Positions 9,350 through 21,231 of a stretch of 64,000 nt of DNA are shown here, in pieces. The translations under genes were made by a program, and so were the position numbers. Location of the stretch: contig CM074697.1 of NCBI GenBank assembly GCA_037367355.1, forward strand, positions 1,922,001 through 1,986,000. The letters are read 5' to 3'. The DNA is from Neoscytalidium dimidiatum. Its lineage: Eukaryota; Ascomycota; Dothideomycetes; Botryosphaeriales; Botryosphaeriaceae. The notes beneath the pieces were generated by a model, which searched no databases, was not told where the DNA came from, and was given only the letters and a program-made list of their open reading frames with translations. How positions within the stretch are numbered: the first letter of the stretch is position 1; the number at the start of each line of letters is the position of its first letter.

Positions 9350-11990
9350 ATGGCGCAATCTCAACCCAGCTCCACTGAACATACCCCTCTACTGCGCCAC
9401 CATGACGCTGCATCTATCGAGGATTCGGCCGTCTCCAAGGACGAGCACCAGCTGATGGCTGCGAGCACCGTTGGCGAGCGTTTACCATACAACGACTACA
9501 CCACCATCGACTGGCTGCATGACCTCGTCAAAGAATCTTACCGCTATCGCTACATCCGTTCCAGAAAGGGCTTCCGCCATGCGGTCCTTGCCGCACTCGA
9601 CTCGTGCTCTGGCTGGATTGCAGTTGCCATAATTGGCTCCCTCACCGCGTGTGTCGCTTTTGTTGTCGATGTCGCCGAAGCCACCGTCTCTGACTGGAAG
9701 CTGGGCTACTGCACCACCAATACTTTGTTGAGTAGGGAAGCCTGTTGTACTGGCAACACCCCTCTTCTGTCGTCTACAGACTTCACCGATGACTGCCATA
9801 CCTTTCGTCGCTGGTCGAGCGGTTACTGGTCCTCCTTCGCTATCTATGTGTCTTGGGCTTTAGCCTTCGGCGTCATCTCCTCGGGCGCCACATTGCTGAC
9901 AAAGCGATCCCTTCCTGCCGTTACTGCAACAGACGAGGACAAACTGTATGTTGATACGCCTTCGCGTCCTGTCACTACTGGGAAAGTCATGTACATGGCT
10001 GCCGGCAGTGGCATTCCTGAAATCAAAACCATTCTTTCCGGCTTCGTTATTCCTAATTTCCTGGATCTTAACGTCTTGCTCGTCAAGGCCTTTGGTGCAA
10101 TCTTTGCTGTGGCCACCGGCATGTGTTTGGGAAAAGAAGGCCCTTTTGTTCACATCTCCACCTGTGTTGGTTACCTGGTTTGCAGCTGCTTCCCAAAGTA
10201 CAAGGATAATGGCAGAAAAATGCGGGAGATGCTATCAGCCGCTTGCGCTTCTGGCTTGAGTGTTGCCTTCGGCGCTCCTATTGGTGGAGTCCTCTTTAGT
10301 TATGAGGTAAGTCGACGGGTGATGCACGAAGTATTTCACTATTGGGGCTGTGCGAGGTTTGGCGGCTTGATCGAAAGAGACACACACAAGCGCATCGTGC
10401 CTCCACCCTAACAGATGCCCTTGCGGCGAAAAGCTGCTGTCAGTTAACATGAACCACAGGAGGTCAGCACTTATTTCCCCAGAAAAGTCCTCTGGCGCGC
10501 ATTTCTATGCTCTCTATTTGCGTCGATGATCCTGAAGGCCTTAAACCCCAATGGTACGGGAAAGCTCGTTCTTTTCGAGACAAATTATGGAACCTCCTAC
10601 CAAGCCATGCACTACCTCGTCTTCGTCCTCCTCGGAGTCGCTGGAGGTCTGTTTGGAGGTATATTCTGCAAAGCCAACTTCAACTGGTCCAAATGGTTCA
10701 GACAGATGCCAATAATCAAGAATCACCCTGTCTTCGAAGTTGTTCTGGTCGTTCTGGCCACAACAGTACTGCAGTTCCCGAATCCTTTGACCAGGGATCC
10801 CGGCGACGTGATCCTCAAGAACCTCCTGGTCGATTGTCGCGGTGAGGATACGTCAACATCTTTTGTTTGCCAGAATGAAGCCCGGGCCGATGGTAGGTGG
10901 GACTACATCGGCTGGCTTGCCCATGGTCTAGTCACCAAGCTTGTCCTCACAGTGGTCACCTTTGGCACGAAGGTACCATCCGGCGTCATTATACCTGCGT
11001 TGGATGGTGGGGCATTTTTTGGACGTCTGATTGGACAGTGGATCACGTCCACTTCTCCAGGAATCTTCGCTATGGTAGGCGCTGCTGCATTCCTTGCTGG
11101 AGTCAGCCGGATGACTATTTCGCTTTGCGTCATCATGTTTGAGGTACGATTGCCGATTTACGTATCTGGTTTGAATGCTGATATGAGCGAACAGCTTACT
11201 GGCGAGCTGGAGTACATCGTCCCTCACATGATTGCTATTCTTGTGGCCAAATGGACGGCGGACGCCATCAGCAGTGAAGGCGTGTACGATCTTGCCCAGT
11301 CAGTCCTAGGCCATCCGTTCCTCGATAATGACCGCGCGATCGAGCTTGTCCAAGCCTACGGCACATCGCCTCATCGCAATGCCTCATGTTCCGTCTCCAA
11401 TGAGACCGACGCCAATCCAGCTCTTGTTGAGGTTCTGATCCCACCCACGCGGACTATGGACGAAATAATCGTAGAAGTTCCTGTGAACAACACAGTCCCA
11501 AAGGGGCTTCTCGAGCGAAAGCTTAAACAGCTTCATGCTAGAGGGCTTATGGATGCTGGGCTCGTGCTCGTGCAAGATGGCATGCTTCTGGGTTATCTGG
11601 CCGGTATGTACTGACGAGATCTGTCGTCACGAGACTTGGCTCACAATATGTCGATTAGAAGCAGAATTGGAGTTTGGCGTGCGAGAGCTGGGCGTGTCCT
11701 GCGGAGAGGATGCCGAAGTCCGGCTTTTCGGCGATGTCATCGAAGCTGGTAACGATGAGGAGCAAAACGCAACCTCCGAGCCCAGGCCAATGAGTACACT
11801 GGATTTGTCTGGATTTATCGACAGGACACCACTTACATTGTGCTCTAAAGCACCACTTGAATATGCGGTTGAGATGTTTGGGAAGCTGGGCTTGAGATAC
11901 CTTTGTGTGACAGAAGAGGGAACCGGTAAGCTCCTCGGCGTGGTCATAAAGAAGAGGCTCGTCGCATATCTAGAAAATCTTCACAAATGA
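9350..11990 (+). CDS. CLC-family chloride channel/transporter
   Basis: Four exons, 9350-10306, 10460-11143, 11195-11603 and 11659-11990, give 793 aa. The frame closes exactly at every junction; the first two introns fall inside conserved helices (FSYE/EVSTYFPRKVLW and IMFE/LTGELEYIVPH). Signature motifs are GSGIPE at about residues 219-224 and GKEGPFVH at 261-268 with the gating glutamate at about 263. The third, PSGVIIPALDGGAFFG, has Ile where many CLCs have Phe in G-I/V-F-I/V-P. A cytoplasmic CBS pair occupies roughly residues 620-793. Size and order match fungal Gef1/ClcA proteins, which are intracellular (Golgi/endosome) anion/proton exchangers important for acidification and copper loading of oxidases. 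The gating glutamate and lysine fit an exchanger, but transport mode is inferred. Confidence 0.93.
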
Positions 11991-12277
11991 AGGCAGGTAT
12001 TTTGTTGTGTATAAAATATATATAGCAGAAGTTTGAGTGTTTGAAGGAAAATTGATTCCTATACTAGAGGCGGTCAGTTCTACCCAAGGGTTCCGCCGAA
12101 TTTGAAACCCAGTGTCGATATCCTTCGCAGGAATGCCACTCGTGCATGTATATATCTTCAAAAGAATAAAAAATGGAAAAAGAAGGAAGGATGAGAAGAA
12201 TGTCAGTTCACATCTGGAAGGAGGGCGTGTCAATGTCGGCGAAGAGAGACGTCTGCTGACGGCTAGCCGTTTGTAGA

Positions 12278-13756
12278 TCAGAGTTTCTGACTTCGAGGGC
12301 CATTTCCGTTTTTCCCGTTTCCCAACATCTTTAGATATTGGGGGCTCAGGAGGCGCTTCTTCTCGTCGGGAATAGCTGCCCATTCTTTTCGCTCTGCTTG
12401 CTCCTTCTCGCGCCATAAGCTTAGCTCCTTTGAGAGCCACTCCACGCTATGATACGCCGTCTTGCCCACAGCCTCCATGGGAATGAGGTGGCCTACGCCC
12501 TCTAGGGTAACCTCAGCAACACGGCCCTCGGAAGCACCTCCACTTCCGCCAATGCCAATGCCGGTGACCTTCATCTTATCAGCGCGGGATTCGGGGGCGG
12601 ACATATCAGAAGTTTCGCCAAAAATATAGAGCACAGATGGACGCAGTAATGGCAACAAGTTGAAGGTGATGACGGCTTCGGCACGATAGAAAGTCGAGTC
12701 TGGTACAGCAGTCTCCGGAGCGAGGTCCGGATACGAATACTTGTTGCGATTGCCAGCGCTGGTCAAAATGATTTCAGGTTCGGTTTCCGGGTCAGACAGA
12801 GCGTCAAAATTGGGGCGGAGGAAGGTAAAGACCTCCTGGTGCTTGGTGGTTGTGAGAGTCACGGCAGGGTCTGGAGCGCTGCCGGATTTTTGCGGGGACG
12901 GCGTCAAGGGTGGATCTGCGGTAGCGGCAGCTCCATTGGCAGCGGTAGACTTGTTCTGAGCTGGGTAAATGGCGGTGGGCAGATCCCGCAGGCCGTGCTC
13001 GATCCATAGATCCAGAACGCGAGGATCCCAGGTTTGATAGAATTTGTTTTTCCTGAAGGCATCGGCAGCGGCCTGGCGTGAAGGCCAAATGTCCCGACGG
13101 CGAGCAGATGCAGCAGCGGGGTCTTGGTTACCCTTCCTAGACGATCTTCGAAGAATCACGGGATCAATCAAAATCAGGGTCTCTAGAAGGCGCGGATGCA
13201 GGAAGGAGAGGTTGACGAGATTATTGCCTCCCATGCTGTGACCAACACCGACTATGGGGCGGATCATCTGATCTCGGAAGGTGTTGATCATGTACAGCAG
13301 GTCGCGGGGGTGATCAAACCAATTAGCTGCGCCATGTTAGCTCGATGTCGTCGATCACGAAGACAGTGCAGACGCACGGTCGTTGCCCAGCTTGTACTCG
13401 TTCAAAGCACCGCTGGCGCCCTGGTGGGCGACATCGGCAATCCAAATGCTGCGGATGGAAAAGTCCGAGGACTTTGCGCGGTGGAGCATGTCCTCCCAAA
13501 GTGGTTCGTACAGTTCCTTCGTTCAGATTAGCAGGGTCAAGCAGATGCGGGGCAAACGTACCTTGGGGAAGCCATTAGCGTGGGCGCCAATTATGGTGAC
13601 ATCGCCAGGCTTTGGATGAGGGTTATCCTTTGGAATGTACTGTTTGACAACAAGGTGAAGGAGCTCTTCCTGGTCGTGGGCAGTGGCGCGGGCGTAGCCG
13701 CGAATATGTTGGCAAGGAAGCGTGTGTTCCTTAACGTGGAAAGGAAAGGTCGCCAT
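12278..13756 (-). CDS. Lpx1-like peroxisomal alpha/beta hydrolase
   Basis: Three exons, 13756-13562, 13516-13378 and 13326-12278 (introns of 45 and 51 nt), give 460 aa. An in-frame ATG at 13822 would add 22 residues; I prefer the downstream one (MATFPFHVKEH) because the family similarity begins there. Features are DVTIIGAHANGFPK near residue 60, the nucleophile elbow GVGHSMGG with Ser at about 142, and GVGHLIPME near the C-terminus carrying the likely catalytic His. The last residues are QKL, the unusual PTS1 signal also used by yeast lipase of peroxisomes Lpx1, so peroxisomal import is likely. A Pro/Ala-rich insert lies around residues 235-265. Related hydrolases occur in some host-selective-toxin clusters, but no such cluster is present here. 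Substrate unknown, probably an ester or lipid. Confidence 0.85.
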
Positions 13757-14542
13757 ATTGATAGAGAAGAACTGCGAGGAGCAGGGCAAGGTAGATGGAC
13801 GCGATAAGGGTGGGACGCTCAAACAGTAGTTAAGGATACACGAGAAGGAAGCCTAGCCAGGTTTTCAAAGACACAGGAAACATCGACATATAGTGCGTAG
13901 CTGGAGTGGTTGGCAAGGCTGGGAGGCTGCCAGCGTCACGACAGCGAATGTCCAAGGACGAGCTGACCGCCGCTCGGCTCGCCAGACGTGCACCAGGCGG
14001 GCGGGCCGAGGTTATTGGCTGCCTATTTGATGATTGGCCGATAGCATCGGCCTGTGTGGGCGGCGTCTTCCAGCACCTTAGAGTTCTCCAAGTAGGCAAC
14101 CGGGCTCGACGAACCCTAGCTGTCTTCGTATTGCGACCGCGATGATCCCCAGAGGCATCTGCCTCGACTGTAGGCGCGGAATAGCAATGCCAAGCTCGGA
14201 GTTTCTGCGTCTAAAATTAATTGTTCTTGCATGAGGACCGGACTACTGCAGGCCGTGCTGAGAGAGCGCGTGAGTGTGTGGTCGTGCGAATGGAGCAGAA
14301 AGGAGCGATGGCGGTGGTTGTGAGCGACGTACCATGCTACGCTGGTGCTGGTTGAGGAAATGCCGGACAGCTGTGGGTGATGCAACGACAGGCCCCTCAC
14401 GTGCGCGCGCCGTTAGCGCGTTTCTGGCGGCGCGTCATCGGCGACGGGCGGCGGCACGAACAACATCCTTTGCCCGCCAACTCCGTTGTGTTGCGCGTAC
14501 GCCAGCTCCTGCTTGTTACCTCTGTCTCCTGTCCCGTGCGCC
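13757..14542. promoter_or_regulatory. divergent promoter, hydrolase / BRCT gene
   Basis: These 786 bases separate the start codons of two divergently transcribed genes and presumably contain both promoters. No reading frame inside it has recognisable content. Confidence 0.45.
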
Positions 14543-17393
14543 ATGGCTGACGACACAGCCATGGACATCGATCCTCAAGCGGGTGTCTTCGCCTCCGTCA
14601 CCTTCGCCATCATCCATAGCGCTGGCTTGCCACAAGAACGCGCCGAACAAGTCCGCTGCAACCGCGCTCTCCCCTCACAGTGCCTTCCGCTGACCCAATT
14701 TGCAGCTTCGACGCGTCCTAGAAGACAATGGTGCCACGTATCGCCCCCTCAATGCTCAGTCGTACCGCTTGGACAACATCACCGACTACACCCACATAAT
14801 ATCCACCACCTCCGACTTCCCAGACTACTTCCTCGCCCTCGATCACTTCGTACATGTCGTTAAACCCCAATGGATTGATGACAGCCTCCGTAGAGGGAAG
14901 CCCGTCAATCCGCGCGCACATAGCCCCGACCCATGCCTGTTTATGTCCGACGTGATCGTAACCTGCGCCGACAATGTACCCGAGGGCGATAGGGAAGCCA
15001 TCGTTGGGGGTGTCCTTGCCATGGGGGGTCTATATTCTGGTGCCATCAACAAGATGACCACTCACCTCGTCGCGCTCACACTGGATGACCGAAAGTGCGA
15101 GCTTGTCCGCGCGAAAAATCTCGCATGTAAAATTGTCCTGCCGCACTGGTCTGTTCGCCTATTCTCTTCTCCTTAGCTGTATTGACTTCGTGTATAGGTT
15201 TGATGACTGCTTGAAGCTGGGCAAGAAGATCGTTGAGACGCCTTACCAGTTACCCAACCCGCAGATATTATCCCGCGACTCCAACGCTCGCATCACCCAT
15301 TACGCTAGTGAAGCCATCAAAGACGCAATCGCTCCTGAACCGCAGAACCTACCAAGCCCCGTCAGCCTCTCATCGCCGAACACAGTCCGCAAACTCGAAG
15401 TCTTTGCCGGTAAGAAGCTGATGCTCGCGAACGATTTGAGTATCAGCAAACGCATACGCGACACCATTGAGGGTCTGGTGCGCGCCGGCGGCGGCACCGT
15501 GGTGGCGAGAATCGCCGACGCAGATACCTACGTATGTCCATACCGCGACGGAGACGATTATGTGCTCGCGGCTCGGACTGGCAAAGACGTGGGTAATCTG
15601 TCCTGGCTGTACTACCTCATCACTCATAACCTTTGGACGTCGCCAATGCGCCGGCTCCTGCACTATCCCGTTCCCCGCGCTGGAATCCCTGGGTTTCACG
15701 CTTACAAAATCAGCATTTCGAACTATATTGGCGAGGCCAGGGTATACCTCGAAAACCTGATAAAAGCCAGTGGAGCCGAATTCACCAAAACCTTCCGCCA
15801 GGAAAACACCCATCTTATTACAGCCCACGCCCAGAGCGAGAAGTGTAATGCAGCAAAAGAATGGGGCGTCCATTTGGTGAATCACATGTGGCTCGAGGAA
15901 AGCTATGCCAAGTGCAGAGAGCAATCCCTGACAAATACACGTTATACACATTTCCCTGCTCGCACAAATCTCGGCGAGGTGGTTGGGCAGACTCAAATCG
16001 ACCGGGGGGCTGTGGAGAAGTATTTTTTCAAACAGACGCCAATTGAGAAAGCCAAAAAGGGTGCCCCGAGTACAAAGCCAAAGACAGTAGAGGTTTTGGA
16101 TACGATGACAGCAAAGGACATGGCCGACACTCATTTACCACTGCCGACATCGTACAAGGCTGGCGACGACCCAACAGGCCGCATGACGCCGCAAAAGAGG
16201 GCGGGAAGACGTGGAACGAGCGAAGGTGCCGATGTGGGAACTCCTGGATACGTAGGCGGCGGTAAAGAGAACGAAACTCCTTCCACCGGTCGAGGAGCTA
16301 AAAATAAGGCTCTATCCAAGCTCCACGATCTTGCCCCGGACATTGCTCAATACGAGAAAGAACTGAAGAGAAAGGGAGGCGTTATATATGGTGGCCGACG
16401 AGTTGTCGGTGATGAGAGGGGGGGGAAAGCAAAGGAGACACAAATTGGCAAGAGATCTCTGGAACAGGAAGATGGGGACGACGAGGAATCAGCGGAAAAG
16501 GGCACGAAACACAAGGCCAAGAAGGTCAAAGGCGAGAAGTCCTCGGTTGAGCATTATCTCATGCTCTCAGGGGATAATCGGTGGATCGAAAGGCCAAAGA
16601 GAGAGGCTGAAGAACGGGTAAGTCCAGCTGATTCCACATGACTGGAGCACCTGAGGGGCACAGTGAGCTTATGTATTCATCGTAGAACAAACTTCGAGCG
16701 CTGGGCATTCATGTCACCCAAAATCCTGAAGAGGTCACGATACTTTGCGCCCCGAAGATCGTTAGGACCAAAAAGTTTGTCGCGGCCTTGTCGAACGCAC
16801 CATCAGTTGTGTCTACTGAGTTCCTCGCCTATTGCCTGAGGACTCAAACAGTCCCTCCACTCGAGAAATTTTTGCTCCACGACCCTGACGGCGAGAAGCG
16901 GCAAGGGATCAAGCTTACCGAGTCACTTGCTAGAGCAGCGCAGAACCACCGACAACTACTGAGCGGCTGGCAGATATTCGTAACGGAAAAGGTGAACGGT
17001 GGTTTCGAAACATTCAAAGACATAATTACAGCCAACGGAGGAAACTGCTTGCTGTGGAAAGGTCGCGCGACAAACGTGTCGAAGCGCAGGGCCTCTCAAG
17101 CTGATGCCGACGGCGACACGGCAATGCAATCTGATCCGCCCTCGGACGAGGAGCTGGAGCTGAATCGTTCGAAGGATGAAGGCGATACGCTGTACCTTGT
17201 ATCCAGCACTGAAGCAGAGGACGTCAAACTCTGGCCAAAGTTCCGGGATATGGCACGGAAGGCAGGCATGAGACCCCGCATTGTCAAGCCAGACTGGATT
17301 CTCTACGTTGCTCTGGCGCAGATGATCGACTTTGATGATCGTTGGGAGCTCAGTGAAGCTGATGTGGGAAACGCGAAGAGCTCAAAGCGCTGA
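14543..17393 (+). CDS. multi-BRCT DNA-damage protein, Rtt107/Brc1 type
   Basis: Four exons, 14543-14650, 14706-15148, 15198-16617 and 16686-17393, give 892 aa, close to fission yeast Brc1. The first donor is GTCCGC, unusual, but gives a continuous BRCT (RAEQ/LRRVLEDNGA). The second junction rebuilds the BRCT signature HWFDDCLKLGK. I count about six BRCT-like units: two in residues 10-200 (with WIDDSLRRGK), two around 255-450 (ending NHMWLEESY), a low-complexity Lys/Glu-rich linker at 500-640, and two at the C-terminus (640-740 and 770-885). The family (Rtt107 in budding yeast, Brc1 in fission yeast) is a scaffold at stalled replication forks whose C-terminal BRCT pair binds gamma-H2A and whose N-terminal BRCTs bind Smc5/6- and Slx4-type partners. 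Orthology is inferred from domain order and length. Confidence 0.85.
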
Positions 17394-18198
17394 AGCAGCT
17401 AATCTAAGAAAACATGCGTCCGTAGTACGGGCTTGAAATTGCCACGGTGAAGGGTTTGCATTTGGAAGCACAGCGCAAGGCGGAACGATTACATTGTAGA
17501 AAGCATCTCTTGGGAGGTAGGCGTAATGGCGGTATGGGCCAGAGTTTCTTGTCACTTTTTGCTTCATTCATTTCGAATAGCCTTCATGAGGGAGCGTTGG
17601 AGTTAGCGAGCTGCATTCTGGCTAGGTTTGTTTGACTTGAGACGACAAGGATCAGCGGAATTCTCCAGGGTCGGCAATCATACCTACCAAAAAAGGCAAC
17701 AGCAATTTCTGGCAGACTATGAATAGCAATTGAATTCATCTGTGCGCTCGCCATGGTCGCGGACCTGCGGTGCGACGCGTGGTCTGCTTTGCCAGATCTC
17801 GGCACACGCGAGCGCGATGGAGAATGGCGAGCGCGCAGAACATAGATGGCGCGCTGTCGTACCTAAGTATAATTAATTTATGGGGCTCGTAACATTCGTT
17901 TGGGATAATATCCGCTAAAAAAAAACAAAAAATAAAAAAAAAAGAGGGCGGGTGGAAATTTACATGACGCGTCACCTTCCTGAACTCGCTAGCATATCGC
18001 CACGCTGCCAGACAACGCAATATTTCCTCTCCCAACGCCCTACGCCGCGAATTGTGCACACTGTGCGCAGATCGATTGACAAAAGGGGAAGAATGAAAGA
18101 AAAATAGAAGAGAAGGTGGACTGCATGCCCAGTTGTGTCTTTCATATCTCCTTGGTTCATGCTATTAACGACACGCCCTCTCCGCTCACGACCACCTC
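17394..18198. other. 3' region, no gene
   Basis: About 800 bases between convergent genes. It contains an A-rich tract at about 17917-17943 and no open frame with recognisable content. Confidence 0.45.
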
Positions 18199-18525
18199 TT
18201 ATCCGCGAGGTCCGCCCCCCCACTGCTGCTGAAGCCGCTCGTCGGTCTGCTGCGCGGCGCCTGAGCCTGGACCTGAACCTGGACCCGGACCCGGACCCGG
18301 ACCCGGACCCTCTCCAGATTCCCCAAGGTCGCTGGGTGGCAGCGGATGGGCGTGATGGCTGCCGTCGTGGTCGCTGTGGCCGGCGGCGGCGGCGGTCTTC
18401 TCGTTGGCGATGGCCGCTTGTCGGCGCTTGTCAACGCGGGTGCGCCAGCGGTGGATGACGAGGATGCCGGCGAGGGCGACGCCGGTGAGCACGATGGCCA
18501 GGATGGCCCAAGGGCTGAAGTTCAT
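18199..18525 (-). CDS. small single-helix membrane protein, Gly-Pro repeat
   Basis: An intronless frame of 108 aa that I do not recognise. Residues 5-25 (WAILAIVLTGVALAGILVI) form one clear membrane helix immediately followed by a basic RWRTRVDKRR stretch, so the tail is probably cytosolic. The tail has an Ala- and His-rich part and then a repeated Gly-Pro/Gly-Ser segment (about residues 73-90) encoded by tandem GGACCC hexamers at 18267-18310 as read on the plus strand. It ends in a Gln/Gly-rich stretch. The helix plus basic stop-transfer makes a real gene likely; the repetitive tail could vary in length between strains. No function is proposed. Confidence 0.5.
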   Translation of the reverse strand: MNFSPWAILAIVLTGVALAGILVIHRWRTRVDKRRQAAIANEKTAAAAGHSDHDGSHHAHPLPPSDLGESGEGPGPGPGPGPGSGPGSGAAQQTDERLQQQWGGGPRG

Positions 18526-19300
18526 GATGGGCAGTGGTGGTGGTGATGGCGGCGACGGTTGCGGGGGCCAGCAGGCCTGCGGGTCGCGCGACGGTGTGTG
18601 CGGCGATTTATTGAAATTCGAGCGTGCGAAGCGGTGACACGCAGCGGGACGTCCAGAAGGTGGACAGGAGGTGTTTGGTCGACGATGTCAGAAGAGAGGA
18701 GTGGCAGGCATGATTAATTTTTTTTTTTGCCCTACTTCCACGATTAAATCAACCACGTGAGCGAACACACGACGGTCCTTTCGGCTTTCGTATTCTTGTT
18801 TTTATGGGTCGATGATGATATGGGCCATAGGCGCGGACGACCGGCCGAAATGGTGGCGCGATGACGTTGACGTGGTTGGAGAGAGAAGAAGAGGCGTTCA
18901 GGGTCCAGGAGGATTGTCAGGATTGACACTCACGTTCACCGAATCAACACGATGCTGGAGAAAAGCCCGGGTGGGCGACGCGTTCCATGATTGCAAGCTG
19001 GCGGCTGGAGCGGGGCTTGTGGACGCCGAACGATAGGGTATTTATCATAGGAAAAAGAATCAGGGGCCTTGAGATGGAGCCTCCACAGATCACAGAAAAG
19101 CCCGCGGCGCGTGGGCGTGGCTGATTCCCCACCTCGCCGTGAAAAAAAGAGAAAATACATACATAACGCGTGGTTCCATTCCCACAGCGTGTCGCCGGTG
19201 CTCCCGCGCAACCGAGCGTGAGCCCGAGCGCGAGCTTGCCCGCCGCCGTGGTACACGTCGTCCCGCATGGCGCTGCTGTACTTCACCGCAGCCCTGCCCC
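18526..19300. other. intergenic, no gene
   Basis: The leader and promoter of the small membrane protein and the 3' flank of the phosphatase-like gene. A run of ten T bases lies near 18719-18728. I see no gene. Confidence 0.4.
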
Positions 19301-21231
19301 TCAAACCCGCTCGTGCGGCGCCGCTACCCGAGCCATAGCGCCCTCATAGATATCCAAGCTCGACCGCCCGCTCGCGCCTCCATCAAAGTCCTTGCTGCCG
19401 TCCAAATGCTTCTTCTTCGCGTCGCCGAGCTCCCAGCTGCCGATCCGCTCCCGAGGCTGGCCCGATTCGGCTTCTCGCTGCCGTTCTTGGCTTTGCTTCT
19501 GCTGCTCAGCCACTGATACGCCAAAAGGAGCCCCTTTGCTGGCAAAACTGACGTCCGCATCGCTGGCTAATTTGGCGCTGCCCTTGAATCCACCCAGAGA
19601 CGACTTCCGCCTGGTTCCGGCGCTCATTACTGAGTTGCCGCGGTGGAAGCGCAATCCACCCACCAGCATCAACCCGGCCAATGCGAGAAGCGCGACCCCC
19701 AGAGTGACGCCGGCTCCTATAGCGCCTGCAGCAGCAGGTGGAATGCTGGAACTGCCGCCACGCGACGTGACGTCGAAACTTGCGTTAAGAGCAGGACAGA
19801 AGACAGCTGCGGCGCCGCACGCTGCACACCACTCGCTCACATCTTCGAGCATGATGTTATTCATGCCAGCTTCAAAGTCCGCCCAACTCATCGCGGTGTC
19901 TGACGGGCCGTGGCCGAAGATTGGATAGTTGATCAATTCTGACGAGTTCGATGTGCCATTGCGGAAGTAGAAGCGTACCCAGAGATCCGACATGGACGGA
20001 TAGTCATCCACTGCGTCGCTGTAGCTAAAAAGCTCGAACGCCATGCTGCTGGCGAAGTCCGGGATCCCGTAGAAATTTGAAGAGTTGCTCCGAGCTGTCA
20101 AGGCCAACGAGAAGAAGGACAGCATGGGCTGGAACTCGCCAAAGAGCAACGACAATTTCGCATTTGCACCTTGCGTTGCAATGTTGACAGCGAGCTGGCC
20201 TAGAATCTTCCTGGCAAGCATCTTGCCGGCTATCGCTCGGATCCACTGTGAGGAATTCGGCATACTGTTGAATGCCCACTGCTGTCTGGTTCGGACGTCA
20301 ATTGAACGTGAGCGGGGAAAGAGGACTTGAGACGGCTCCAGCAGCCTCCATATGGAAAACTATGTCCAAGGTAGAGAGTTACTTACTGGTCTGCAAGATA
20401 CCTCAACTCATCGAATGCGCCCGCAAGTGTTATGTTGTTAGTCAGGATGGCCTGGACGCTGACATCATGCATGTACTGGTAGTTTAAATAGTCATAGATG
20501 GCGTAGGCGTTGACATAGCTGTACGACGCTGCAGGAAGAACGTCGCTCAGGGTCGCGGCTCCCACTTGTCGATACAGCGAGTTCGTCCTCGCTTGCGTTT
20601 CGTTGAATTCCCTCGTGTAGAAGTAGCTCGTTCGATCCACCGCGTAGGTCAAGCATTCTACACGGTCAAAAGTCAGCTATGTCTCGCGCCATGTCAAAGC
20701 CTGAGGCGTACCCTCCTGGCCCGCTAGGTAGGCACTGTACGGATCCAGGCGGGATACTGTTCGGATCCACGGATACTGATAGCCGTTCAAAGGAGCTTCA
20801 ATGTAGCTTCCGTTGGCCAACACAGCTGTCTCAGAAAGCGCCGGAGAGGATGTCTCGTTCAGAGTGTATGGAGGGTAGAGGCCTTGAAGGAATGCTTGAG
20901 CCGTGGCCACTGTGTAAGAGTCGTCGGCCGCCAGCACATAGACTTGGCTGTTCGTAATGCCGTATTCTGAAATGTTGCGGATGGCATCCGGTCCGCGAAG
21001 ATCGATATTGTTGGACTGCGGAGAGACGTAACGCTGGCGGAAGAGCGTGCCTTGGTCGTATGCTTGGTTTGCCCCCAGAGGCGTGAGCTCAACAGGCCCA
21101 AGTTCACCCAGCAATGGCGTGCGCTCTCCCGTGCGCGTGAAAATGACGGCGGCATAGACGGCAGCGCTGACTCGCAGCGGCGCAGAAGCAAGCCACACGA
21201 CAGCCCAAATACCAGCGACGCAGGCAGGCAT
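19301..21231 (-). CDS. membrane-anchored histidine-phosphatase-like protein, catalytic motif altered
   Basis: Three exons, 21231-20712, 20657-20387 and 20285-19301, give 591 aa. The order is that of fungal branch-2 histidine acid phosphatases: signal peptide (residues 1-23), the phosphate-pocket motif near the N-terminus, LTPLGANQAY after it, many N-glycosylation sites, Cys pairs, and the C-terminal FGHGPSDTAMSW region near residue 389. A membrane helix at about 448-475 is followed by a basic Ser-rich cytosolic tail of about 115 residues. The pocket motif, canonically RHGxRTP, reads RTGERTP (residues 33-39): the nucleophilic His is Thr 34. If the genome base is right, phosphohistidine chemistry is not possible, so the protein is probably a pseudo-enzyme, perhaps a surface receptor or wall protein. 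The rest of the fold is intact, arguing against simple decay. Confidence 0.8.

Noticed and set aside
12278..13756. Host-selective-toxin cluster because of an AKT2-like hydrolase
   Set aside because: Neighbours are a CLC channel and a DNA-repair scaffold; no other cluster gene is present, and a QKL-ending Lpx1-like protein is a simpler reading.
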